From NCBI GenBank assembly GCA_030691865.1, contig JAUYDL010000072.1, positions 1 through 14,436 on the forward strand: DNA of 14,436 bases, written 5' to 3'. Below the pieces are notes generated by a model. It did not search any database. It was not told the origin of the DNA and saw only the letters and a list, made by a program, of their open reading frames with translations. The stretch is from Candidatus Omnitrophota bacterium. GTDB lineage: Bacteria; Omnitrophota; Gorgyraeia; Gygaellales; Profunditerraquicolaceae. The translations under genes were made by a program, and so were the position numbers. Positions 7,416 through 13,630 of this stretch are shown piece after piece (positions within the stretch are counted from its first letter, which is position 1; each line of letters begins with the position of its first letter).

Positions 7416-8618
7416 ATGGCTAAAGAGAAATTTGTAAGGAGTAAACCGCATGTAAATATTGGAACCATCGGACATATTGATCATGGTAAAACCATGCTTA
7501 CTGCTGCTATTTGTAATGTTTTATCAAAACTCGGGCAAGCTACAGCCAGAGATTATGCAGATATTGCTAAAGGTGGTACGGTCAGAGACGAGACAAAGGT
7601 TGTTACTATTTCAGTTGCGCACGTTGAATATGAGACAGCGGCGCGCCACTATGCACATATAGATTGCCCTGGCCACGCCGATTACATTAAGAATATGATC
7701 ACCGGTGCTGCTCAAATGGACGGAGCAATTTTGGTAGTTTCCGCTGCTGACGGCCCGATGCCTCAAACCAGAGAGCATATTCTCCTGGCGCGTCAGGTTA
7801 ATGTACCAAGTATGGTTGTATTCATGAATAAGGTGGATTTGGTAGATGATAAAGAGCTCTTAGATTTAGTGGAGATGGAGATCAGGGATCTTTTAACTAA
7901 ATATGGATACCCGGGAGACAAGACGCCGATTATCCGCGGTTGTGCTAATAAAGCTTATAAGGCAACTGATGCCAAGGGAGAAGATGCTAAGTGTATTATG
8001 GATTTAATGAAAGCAGTTGATGAGTTTATTCCTCTCCCTCCCAGAGAGCTGGATAAGCCTTTACTGATGGCGGTCGAAGATGTTTTCAGTATTGAAGGTA
8101 GAGGTACGGTGGCTACCGGAAGAATTGAACGTGGTAAAGTAAAAATCGGAGAAGAAGTTGAAATTATCGGTTTAAGGCCGGAAATCAAGAAATCAGTAGT
8201 TACCGGAATTGAGATGTTCCGTAAGCTGCTGGATGAAGGTCAGGCCGGAGATAATGTCGGTCTTCTCTTAAGAGGCGTAGAAAAGGATGATGTCGAGCGC
8301 GGAATGGTTATTGCCGCGCCTAAATCCATTCACCCGCATACGAAATTTAAAGCTCAAGTGTATATCCTGACTAAAGAAGAAGGCGGGCGACACACCCCAT
8401 TCTTTAAGGGTTATCGGCCGCAGTTCTATTTTCGTACTACTGATGTTACCGGTGCAGCTGCTCTTCCTGCGGGCGTAGAAATGGTTATGCCTGGCGATAA
8501 TGTGTCTTTGGAAGTGGAGTTGATTACCCCGATTGCCATCGAGAAAGAATCTCGTTTTGCTATTCGTGAAGGCGGTCATACCGTGGGTGCAGGAGTAGTT
8601 ACTGAGATTATTGCCTAA
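7416..8618 (+). CDS. tuf: Translation elongation factor Tu, divergent switch I and P-loop
   Basis: A 400-residue EF-Tu, which delivers aminoacyl-tRNA to the ribosomal A site as a GTP complex. The P-loop is GHIDHGKTM: Lys25 and the Mg2+-binding Thr26 are kept, but the next residue, normally Thr, is Met27. DCPGH (83-87) retains the catalytic His87, and NKVD lies near residues 137-140. Switch I is unusual: it reads GGTVRDETKVVTISVAHVEY, so the nearly universal RGITI becomes KVVTI, with the key Thr kept as Thr64. I recall a related IAKGGTVRD-type switch I in planctomycete EF-Tu but could not check. Domains II and III look normal (GRGTVATGRIERG, GGRHTPFF, FAIREGG). The start follows a strong Shine-Dalgarno. 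Confidence 0.98.
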   Translation: MAKEKFVRSKPHVNIGTIGHIDHGKTMLTAAICNVLSKLGQATARDYADIAKGGTVRDETKVVTISVAHVEYETAARHYAHIDCPGHADYIKNMITGAAQMDGAILVVSAADGPMPQTREHILLARQVNVPSMVVFMNKVDLVDDKELLDLVEMEIRDLLTKYGYPGDKTPIIRGCANKAYKATDAKGEDAKCIMDLMKAVDEFIPLPPRELDKPLLMAVEDVFSIEGRGTVATGRIERGKVKIGEEVEIIGLRPEIKKSVVTGIEMFRKLLDEGQAGDNVGLLLRGVEKDDVERGMVIAAPKSIHPHTKFKAQVYILTKEEGGRHTPFFKGYRPQFYFRTTDVTGAAALPAGVEMVMPGDNVSLEVELITPIAIEKESRFAIREGGHTVGAGVVTEIIA

Positions 8619-8643
8619 CCCCTGCTCGCTTTGCTCGCAGGGA
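8619..8643 (+). promoter_or_regulatory. Hairpin in the tuf-rpsJ spacer
   Basis: CCCTGC (8620-8625) pairs with GCAGGG (8637-8642) around an 11-nt loop, starting one base after the tuf stop codon. No T tract follows, so it is not a standard terminator. The remaining 35 nt to rpsJ show only AAGGGTG (8663-8669), a one-mismatch Shine-Dalgarno. In E. coli the S10 leader is the L4 feedback target, but nothing here identifies an L4 site. Confidence 0.45.
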
Positions 8644-8677
8644 TTTCGTTGGATAAAAGATTAAGGGTGCTCAATAC

Positions 8678-8983
8678 ATGAATACGCAAAAGATTCGGAT
8701 TAAATTAAAAGCCTATGATCACCGGCTGCTAGATCAGGCAGTAATTGAAATTGTGGATACCGTTAAGCGCACCGGGGCCAAGATTTCCGGCCCCGTACCG
8801 CTTCCTACAAAAAGGGAAATTTACACGGTATTACGTTCTCCGCATGTTGATAAAAAATCGCGGGAACAGTTTGATTTATCTACCCATAAGCGCCTTATTG
8901 ACATCTTTGAACCCACAGCTAAGACCATCGATTCATTAAGGAAATTAAACCTGCCTGCCGGAGTGGATGTAGAGATCAAGTAG
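8678..8983 (+). CDS. rpsJ: 30S ribosomal protein S10
   Basis: A 101-residue S10, a 30S head protein that in many bacteria also joins the NusB antitermination complex. It has the family N-terminus (KIRIKLKAYDHRLLDQA), the central GPVPLPTKREIYTVLRSPHVDKKSREQF split by the protruding loop, and the THKRLIDI segment. Length is normal (E. coli 103). The ATG lies 8 nt after AAGGGTG. It opens the S10 block 59 nt after tuf and may be co-transcribed with it or read from a promoter I cannot see. Confidence 0.99.
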   Translation: MNTQKIRIKLKAYDHRLLDQAVIEIVDTVKRTGAKISGPVPLPTKREIYTVLRSPHVDKKSREQFDLSTHKRLIDIFEPTAKTIDSLRKLNLPAGVDVEIK

Positions 8984-9005
8984 CAAATCAAAACGGATAA
9001 ATTAA

Positions 9006-9668
9006 ATGATTGGACTTATTGGAAAAAAAATTGGTATGACTCAGATTTTTGCGGCAGATAACAGCCAGGTGGGGGTTACCGCTATCCAAGCCGGGCCCTG
9101 TGCAATTCTTATGGTCATGGATAAAAATATTCAGTTAGGATTTGATTTAGTAAAAGAAAAAAGTTTAAAGAAAGCGCAGTTGGGACTTTATAAGAAATTA
9201 AATATTACTCCACGCAAGGTAATTAAGGACCTCTGTAAAGAGGCCAATGTTGAATATAAGGTAGGGGATGAGCTTAAAGTCGACCTTTTTACTGAAGGTG
9301 ATTTTGTAGATGTCAGTGGAATTTCTATTGGTAAGGGCTTTGCCGGCGGTATGAAACGTTGGCATTGGAAGGGCGGGCCCCGGACGCACGGTTCAACTTC
9401 GCATCGTAGAGTCGGTTCCATTGGTTCCAGCACTACTCCCGGAAGAGTTTTTAAAGGGCATCATATGCCAGGGCATATGGGCGCGCAAAAAGCAACTGTG
9501 CAAAACTTAAAAATTATTAAGGTAGATTTAGCCAATAACCTTCTGTTGGTTGAAGGAGGGGTTCCCGGGCATAAGAACGGATATTTAGTGATCACTAAAG
9601 CCCTCAAGAAAAGGGCCTCCGCCGGAGGCGGATCCGCCTGCGGCGGAAAGAAGGCGGTTAAGAAATAA
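9006..9668 (+). CDS. rplC: 50S ribosomal protein L3 with palindrome-encoded C-terminal tail
   Basis: A 220-residue L3, an early-assembly 50S protein whose central extension reaches towards the peptidyl transferase centre. The family start MIGLIGKKIGMTQIF and the core GFAGGMKRWHWKGGP...HRRVGSIG segment (about residues 108-140) are clear. It is some 11 residues longer than E. coli L3, and the excess is at the C-terminus: after LVITKALKKRA the chain reads SAGGGSACGG and then KKAVKK. Those ten residues are encoded by a 30-bp palindrome (9618-9647) in frame, suggesting insertion near the end of the gene. The binding site is weak (ACGGATAA), 22 nt after rpsJ. Confidence 0.98.
   Translation: MIGLIGKKIGMTQIFAADNSQVGVTAIQAGPCAILMVMDKNIQLGFDLVKEKSLKKAQLGLYKKLNITPRKVIKDLCKEANVEYKVGDELKVDLFTEGDFVDVSGISIGKGFAGGMKRWHWKGGPRTHGSTSHRRVGSIGSSTTPGRVFKGHHMPGHMGAQKATVQNLKIIKVDLANNLLLVEGGVPGHKNGYLVITKALKKRASAGGGSACGGKKAVKK
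9618..9647 (+). repeat. 30-bp palindrome inserted in frame in rplC
   Basis: The halves TCCGCCGGAGGCGGA and TCCGCCTGCGGCGGA are reverse complements at 14 of 15 positions and meet at a GGATCC centre. It occupies exactly ten codons of rplC (205-214). Its base composition is far more G+C-rich than the flanking A/T-rich Lys codons. It resembles palindromic elements known to insert inside coding genes, such as Rickettsia palindromic elements, though I see no sequence relation to those. Confidence 0.75.
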
Positions 9669-9669
9669 T

Positions 9670-10317
9670 ATGTTTACTTTACCTGTATATAATAGCGAAG
9701 GCAAAGAAGTCGATACGATCAAACTTAATGCTGACGTGTTTGACGGCAGCCAAAATTTAGATTGTCTCCATCAGGCAATTTTAGGTTTCCTGGCTAATCA
9801 GAGGAAGGGATTAGCTTCGACTAAGACGCGGGGCGAGGTTTCCGGAGGCGGCAGAAAGCCCTGGAAACAGAAGGGAACAGGGCGTGCGCGCGTAGGTTCC
9901 ACCCGTTCTCCGCTTTGGAGACATGGTGGCGTAGTTTTTGGGCCCCACCCACGTGATTTCTCTTATGAGGTTCCCCAGAAGATTAAGGCGCTGGCTTTAA
10001 AAACAAGTTTAAATGTTAAATTAAATGAAAATAATTTTATGATTTTAGATGAATTTAAGGTCGTCGCCCCTAAGACTAAACAAGCAGTAGGAGTGTTTTC
10101 TAATATAAAATTGTTTTCGCCAAAAGAAAAGAAAGCAAAGAAAGTTTTATTTCTGACGCATAAATTAGACGCGCAATTAAAGATAGCTTTAAAAAATATA
10201 AGTTTCCTAACCGTAGACCTGGCTTCTGATTGCCACGCTTATGAGGTAATGAATAATCAAAAATTGCTCATTACTAAAGCCGGCCTGGCTGATCTGACAG
10301 AGAGATTAAAGACATGA
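9670..10317 (+). CDS. rplD: 50S ribosomal protein L4
   Basis: A 215-residue L4, a 50S protein with a loop lining the exit tunnel; in E. coli it also represses the S10 operon. The tunnel loop signature is present at about residues 58-82 (GGGRKPWKQKGTGRARVGST), followed by SPLWRHGGVVFGPHPRDFSY. It is slightly longer than E. coli L4 (201). The ATG comes one base after the rplC stop. No good Shine-Dalgarno is visible because the preceding bases belong to the rplC tail, so translational coupling is likely. The stop overlaps the rplW start (ATGA). Confidence 0.98.
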   Translation: MFTLPVYNSEGKEVDTIKLNADVFDGSQNLDCLHQAILGFLANQRKGLASTKTRGEVSGGGRKPWKQKGTGRARVGSTRSPLWRHGGVVFGPHPRDFSYEVPQKIKALALKTSLNVKLNENNFMILDEFKVVAPKTKQAVGVFSNIKLFSPKEKKAKKVLFLTHKLDAQLKIALKNISFLTVDLASDCHAYEVMNNQKLLITKAGLADLTERLKT

Positions 10318-10592
10318 GCCAGATCCCACTTATTATCAAAGCCCTATTACAGACGGAAAAATCCAACACCTATTTACCGGCGGGTAAGTATCTTTTTTTA
10401 GTAAATAATGCTGCCAATAAAATTCAGATTAAGCGGGCAGTCCAACAGGCTTATAAGGTAAAAGTAAAGAATGTTAATACTTTTGTTTCCAGGGGAAAAC
10501 TCAAACGAGTAAGGCATCAATTAGGCCGCACGGTGGATACCAAAAAGGCTGTAGTTACTTTAGCCGCCGGCCAAAAGATAGAAGTTCATTAG
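10314..10592 (+). CDS. rplW: 50S ribosomal protein L23
   Basis: A 92-residue L23, the tunnel-exit protein that docks trigger factor and SRP. Family features are the N-terminal LLQTEKSNTY motif, the FLVNNAANKIQIKRAVQQAYKVKVKNVNT core, and the basic GKLKRVRHQLGR loop. The ATGA overlap with rplD points to coupled translation. It is somewhat shorter than E. coli L23 (100). A structured 94-nt spacer follows. Confidence 0.97.
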   Translation: MSQIPLIIKALLQTEKSNTYLPAGKYLFLVNNAANKIQIKRAVQQAYKVKVKNVNTFVSRGKLKRVRHQLGRTVDTKKAVVTLAAGQKIEVH

Positions 10593-10686
10593 GTGAGGAT
10601 ATCCCGCCGCATTCTTGTCTTATGCAAGGAATGCAGGAGGCGGGATTAATTCGTCCGCCACTGAATCAATGGCGGACTCATTAAAA
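10593..10686 (+). promoter_or_regulatory. Structured leader before rplB, copy B of a two-copy element
   Basis: P1 is ATCCCGCC (10601-10608) with GGCGGGAT (10639-10646), identical to the fusA leader stem, and here is extended by GCATTCTTG/CAAGGAATGC (10609-10617 with 10625-10634). P2 starts with TTAAT (10646-10650) pairing with ATTAA (10680-10684), then a TC/TC internal loop, then GTCCGCCA (10653-10660) with TGGCGGAC (10670-10677). The 15-nt segment GGCGGGATTAATTCG (10639-10653) and CTCATTAA are shared with the fusA leader; the apical stem is not. AGGAGG (10635-10640) lies upstream of P2 and would reach the ATG only if P2 folds. Confidence 0.6.
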
Positions 10687-11523
10687 ATGGGAATAATAAA
10701 ATTTAAACCGACAACTCCTTCCAGGAGGCATATGAGCGGGCCGGATTTTTCGGAGATTACTAAGCATAAGCCGGAGCGTTCATTATTGCTTCCCTTAAAG
10801 AAAACCGGCGGAAGAAATGCTTACGGCCGAATTACGACTCGGCACATTGGCGGTGGGCATAAACGTATGCTGCGGATAATTGATTTTAAACGTAACATAC
10901 TTGATCAGCCGGCAAAGGTTATCGCTATTGAATATGATCCTAACCGTTCCGCCAGGATTGCTTTGGTGGAATATCCGGACAAAGAGAAGCGTTATATTAT
11001 TGCTCCCCTAGGTCTTAACGTTGGAGATACTATTATTGCCAGTAATCAAAAAGAAATCGAAATTAAGCAGGGCAATTGCCTTCTGTTACGCAACATTCCT
11101 TCCGGAACCCTCATTCACAATATTGAATTATTCACAGGTAAAGGCGGCCAGATCGTACGCGGCGCCGGAACCAGCGCTCAGATTATGGCCAAAGAGGGGG
11201 ATCTTGCGCATATCAGATTACCTTCCGGAGAAGTAAGATTAGTAAATTTAGATTGTCATGCGACCATCGGCCAGATCGGCAATGTTGATCATGATGCGAT
11301 TGTATTAGGTAAAGCCGGAAAAAGCCGCTGGTTGGGAATTAAGCCTTCAGTTAGAGGCGTAGCGATGAATCCTTTTGATCATCCTCACGGTGGCGGTGAA
11401 GGTAAAAGTGGACAGGGTAATCCGCATCCGGTTACCCCTTGGGGAAAACCCACTAAAGGATATCGCACGAGGAATCGTAAAAAGTACTCAAATAAGTTTA
11501 TTGTCAAAAGAAGGAAGCCATAA
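10687..11523 (+). CDS. rplB: 50S ribosomal protein L2
   Basis: A 278-residue L2, one of the most conserved 50S proteins, needed for subunit association and the peptidyl transferase centre. It starts MGIIKFKPTTPSRRHMSG, matching the family. It contains GGGHKRMLRIIDFKR and, near residues 231-239, DHPHGGGEG, whose His corresponds to the functionally important His229 of E. coli. The C-terminus (NKFIVKRRKP) is typical. The frame is open upstream to a TTG at 10615 and an ATG at 10669, but those residues are encoded by the hairpin spacer and are not L2-like, so ATG 10687 is chosen. No Shine-Dalgarno lies at normal distance. Confidence 0.98.
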   Translation: MGIIKFKPTTPSRRHMSGPDFSEITKHKPERSLLLPLKKTGGRNAYGRITTRHIGGGHKRMLRIIDFKRNILDQPAKVIAIEYDPNRSARIALVEYPDKEKRYIIAPLGLNVGDTIIASNQKEIEIKQGNCLLLRNIPSGTLIHNIELFTGKGGQIVRGAGTSAQIMAKEGDLAHIRLPSGEVRLVNLDCHATIGQIGNVDHDAIVLGKAGKSRWLGIKPSVRGVAMNPFDHPHGGGEGKSGQGNPHPVTPWGKPTKGYRTRNRKKYSNKFIVKRRKP

Positions 11524-11525
11524 TT

Positions 11526-11813
11526 ATGCCGCGCTCACTGAAAAAAGGTCCATACGTAGAGGAAAGTTTATTAAAGAAGATCCAAAAACAGACTAAGTCC
11601 GGGTTACGCCAGGCAATTAAAACCTGGAGCCGGCGTTCAACGATTATTCCGGATTTTGTAGGTTTAACTTTCGCGGTGCATGACGGTAAAAAGCACATTC
11701 CGGTTTTTATTACCGAGAATATGGTCGGGCATAAATTAGGGGAGTTTGCTCCTTCCAGGATTTTTAGGAAGCACGGTGGTGTCAAGGCTAAGAAGGGGTT
11801 GGAGAAAACATAA
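11526..11813 (+). CDS. rpsS: 30S ribosomal protein S19
   Basis: A 95-residue S19, a 30S head protein that pairs with S13 and contacts tRNA and 16S rRNA. The family start PRSLKKGPYVEESLLKKI, the TWSRRSTIIPDFVGLTFAVHDGK core and the GHKLGEFAPSRIFRKHGG segment are all present. The start follows the rplB stop by two bases, with AAGGA at 11511-11515 inside the rplB end. Confidence 0.99.
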   Translation: MPRSLKKGPYVEESLLKKIQKQTKSGLRQAIKTWSRRSTIIPDFVGLTFAVHDGKKHIPVFITENMVGHKLGEFAPSRIFRKHGGVKAKKGLEKT

Positions 11814-11814
11814 A

Positions 11815-12147
11815 ATGATTGCCAGGGCCGAAGGAAAATTTTTAAGGATTTCACCGAGTAAAGTACGCCTAGTATTAGATCTTATCCGCGGCAAGGATGC
11901 TGCCGTCGCGCAAAGCATCTTGCTGCATTTGAATAAAAGGCCAAAAGAATATCTGATAAAAATCTTAAAATCCGCAATTGCTAATGCCAAGGTCAAGGGT
12001 TTTGCGGCGGATAAATTGTATGTTTCCAAGGTTCTTTGTAACCCCGGGCCGATGTGGAAAAGATTTAAGGCCGCTGCTTTTGGGCGGGCCGCAGGAATCG
12101 TTAAGCGTACCGTACATATTAAGTTAGAGTTGGATTTAAAAGCATAA
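11815..12147 (+). CDS. rplV: 50S ribosomal protein L22
   Basis: A 110-residue L22, which lines the nascent-peptide exit tunnel with its long beta-hairpin. The family motif RISPSKVRLVLDLIRGK is near the N-terminus, and the hairpin region ends PGPMWKRFKAAAFGRAAGIVKRTVHIKLEL. ATG 11815 is chosen because MIARAEGKFLRISPSK fits the family and the length then equals E. coli L22; a frame open to TTG 11746 only overlaps rpsS. GGAG (11801-11804) within rpsS is the likely binding site. It ends at the first copy of the 77-bp spacer repeat. Confidence 0.98.
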   Translation: MIARAEGKFLRISPSKVRLVLDLIRGKDAAVAQSILLHLNKRPKEYLIKILKSAIANAKVKGFAADKLYVSKVLCNPGPMWKRFKAAAFGRAAGIVKRTVHIKLELDLKA

Positions 12148-12221
12148 AGTAATCTTTCCCCCTCGCGGGAGCTTGAGGGTCATTTTTCCCCAAGCGCCGG
12201 AGGCTGGGGAAAAATGAGGAG
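12145..12221 (+). repeat. Double-hairpin spacer repeat, copy 1 (rplV-rpsC)
   Basis: This module runs from the rplV stop codon to the rpsC Shine-Dalgarno and recurs after rpsC. Bases 12156-12221 (66 bp) are identical to 12948-13013, and the preceding TAAAGTAAT is also shared. It holds a small stem CCCTC/GAGGG (12160-12164 with 12175-12179) and a strong hairpin CATTTTTCCCC/GGGGAAAAATG (12181-12191 with 12206-12216) whose loop contains GCCGGAGGC. The T tract is in the 5' arm, so it is not an intrinsic terminator. GAGGAG (12216-12221) remains largely unpaired and serves rpsC. Confidence 0.9.
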
Positions 12222-12229
12222 AATAATTT

Positions 12230-12940
12230 ATGGGGCATAAGGTAAGTCCTTTATTGTTAAGGATTGGTTTTATCAGGCAGTGGCATTCACGTTGGTTTGC
12301 TAAGCCTAAAGATTTTCCTCTGTTCATTCAGCAGGATTATAAGATTAGGAAATTTATTAAGAATAAATTTAAACAAGCCGCGATTTCCAAAATCGTTATT
12401 GAGAGATTGGCCGAAAGAATTAAAATTCGTATTTTTTCCGCGCGTCCGGGAATCATCATCGGCCGGCACGGTTCAGATATCGAGCGGCTGCGTTCAGACT
12501 TAAATGGTTTAGTGAAGAATGAGCTCTCTATTGATATCCAGGAGATAAATAATCCTACTTGGGATGCGCAGCTGGTTGCCGAGAATATTGCTTTGCAGCA
12601 GGAAAAGAGAATTGCTTTTCGCCGGGCCGTAAAAAGAGCGATGGAGCAATCTATCCAATCCGGGGTAAAAGGTATCCGGGTTTCCTGTTCCGGCCGTCTT
12701 AATGGCGCAGAAATGGGGCGCAAAGAAACTTATAAAATAGGTAAGGTTCCTTTACAAACCTTTCGCGCTGATATTGATTATGGTTTTGCCGAAGCGCTTA
12801 CTACCTATGGTTTAATCGGAGTCAAGGTTTGGATTTATAAGGGCGATATCCTGGGAAAACAATTTATTCAGGAAGAGACCAAAATCGGGAAGCAGCAATT
12901 CGGGTCTAGGGAAGCATTTAGGCCTGCTCGGCCGCGTTAA
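12230..12940 (+). CDS. rpsC: 30S ribosomal protein S3
   Basis: A 236-residue S3, which forms part of the mRNA entry tunnel with S4 and S5. The N-terminal MGHKVSPLLLRIGFIRQWHSRWFA motif is followed by the KH type II domain, with its GxxG loop as GRHG at residues 78-81. The C-terminal domain shows GVKGIRVSCSGRLNGAEMGRKE and the typical GVKVWIYKGD segment. The Shine-Dalgarno GAGGAG lies 8 nt upstream, at the end of a hairpin. The gene is bracketed by two nearly identical spacers in direct orientation. Confidence 0.99.
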   Translation: MGHKVSPLLLRIGFIRQWHSRWFAKPKDFPLFIQQDYKIRKFIKNKFKQAAISKIVIERLAERIKIRIFSARPGIIIGRHGSDIERLRSDLNGLVKNELSIDIQEINNPTWDAQLVAENIALQQEKRIAFRRAVKRAMEQSIQSGVKGIRVSCSGRLNGAEMGRKETYKIGKVPLQTFRADIDYGFAEALTTYGLIGVKVWIYKGDILGKQFIQEETKIGKQQFGSREAFRPARPR

Positions 12941-13013
12941 AGTAATGTTCCCCCTCGCGGGAGCTTGAGGGTCATTTTTCCCCAAGCGCCGGAGGCTGGG
13001 GAAAAATGAGGAG
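12938..13013 (+). repeat. Double-hairpin spacer repeat, copy 2 (rpsC-rplP)
   Basis: Second copy of the module seen before rpsC. It begins at the rpsC stop TAA and carries TAAAGTAAT, one substitution and one base deletion relative to copy 1, then 66 identical bases (12948-13013). The large hairpin is 12973-12983 with 12998-13008, and the small one 12952-12956 with 12967-12971. It supplies the rplP binding site GAGGAG (13008-13013). The copies start 793 bp apart and are direct repeats. Confidence 0.9.
13008..13013 (+). promoter_or_regulatory. Ribosome binding site deciding the rplP start
   Basis: GAGGAG ends 6 nt before ATG 13020 but 15 nt before the second in-frame ATG at 13029. It favours a three-residue longer L16 start than the common MPKRVKYRK beginning. 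Confidence 0.65.
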
Positions 13014-13019
13014 TAAATA

Positions 13020-13436
13020 ATGGTTTTAATGCCCAAAAGGGTTAAATATCGTAAATTACAGAAAGGTCAGAGGCGCGGGATAGCCACTAGCGGCTCAACT
13101 GTCTCTTTTGGAGAATTTGGTTTAAAATCTTTGGAGAACGGATGGATTAAAAACACGCAGATTGAAGCCGTGCGCGTTATTTTGGCGCGCCAACTGCATA
13201 AGGGTGGAAAATTATGGATCAGGATTTTCCCGGATAAATCGATAACCAAGAAACCGGCTGAAGTACGTATGGGTAAAGGTAAAGGAGATCTTGATCATTG
13301 GGTTTGCGTAATCAAAAGAGGGCGTGTGCTTTTCGAATTAGGGGGAGTTCCCCGGGAATATGCCAAGGCCTGTTTTCGTCTGGCAGCCTATAAAATACCG
13401 CTGCGCACTAAATTTGTAACTAGGGTACATAAATAA
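13020..13436 (+). CDS. rplP: 50S ribosomal protein L16
   Basis: A 138-residue L16, which organises the aminoacyl-tRNA site of the large subunit. The N-terminus is MVLMPKRVKYRKLQKGQRRG, and GGVPREYAKACFRLAAYKIP (about 108-127) is the conserved C-terminal signature. MRMGKGKG-like glycine and lysine repeats near residue 85 (VRMGKGKGD) match the family's flexible loop. An alternative start at 13029 would give 135 residues, but the Shine-Dalgarno spacing favours 13020. Confidence 0.98.
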   Translation: MVLMPKRVKYRKLQKGQRRGIATSGSTVSFGEFGLKSLENGWIKNTQIEAVRVILARQLHKGGKLWIRIFPDKSITKKPAEVRMGKGKGDLDHWVCVIKRGRVLFELGGVPREYAKACFRLAAYKIPLRTKFVTRVHK

Positions 13437-13437
13437 C

Positions 13438-13629
13438 ATGAAGCCACTACAGCTAAGAAATCTATCTAATGATGAGTTGTTAGAGAAAGAAAAAGGCTTG
13501 TATGCCGAATTAGCTAAGTTAAATACACAGCGTTATACAGGCAATGTAGAGAAGCCGCATAAGTTTGCACTGGTCAAAAGGGATATCGCGCGTATCAGGA
13601 CAATCTTAAACGAAAAGAAAGACAAATAA
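13438..13629 (+). CDS. rpmC: 50S ribosomal protein L29
   Basis: A 63-residue L29, a two-helix protein at the tunnel exit next to L23. Heptad-like helices (LRNLSNDELLEKEKGLYAEL and KFALVKRDIARIRTILNEK) match the family, and the length equals E. coli L29. It starts two bases after the rplP stop codon begins its last base, leaving a single-base gap. The binding site is weak, so translation is probably coupled to rplP. Confidence 0.96.
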   Translation: MKPLQLRNLSNDELLEKEKGLYAELAKLNTQRYTGNVEKPHKFALVKRDIARIRTILNEKKDK

Positions 13630-13630
13630 G

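Noticed and set aside
8619..8643. Terminator after tuf
   Set aside because: A GC-rich hairpin is present, but it is followed by GATTTCG with no T tract; only weak evidence for termination.
9673..9693. TATAAT-like -10 inside the start of rplD (also TATAAT at 13748 and 6273)
   Set aside because: No acceptable -35 hexamer at 16-18 nt upstream; likely chance in A/T-rich coding DNA.
10615..10686. N-terminal extension of L2 from TTG 10615 or ATG 10669
   Set aside because: L2 proteins begin at the MGIIKFKPTTP-like stretch; the extension is the translation of the structured leader, and neither start has a Shine-Dalgarno at normal distance.
11746..11814. Upstream TTG start for rplV
   Set aside because: It overlaps the rpsS coding end, and the extra residues are unlike L22; ATG 11815 gives the family length of 110.
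12181..12216. Intrinsic terminator between rplV and rpsC (and the copy at 12973-13008)
   Set aside because: The T tract is in the 5' arm and no T run follows the 3' arm; the downstream genes belong to the same block, and a Shine-Dalgarno follows at once.
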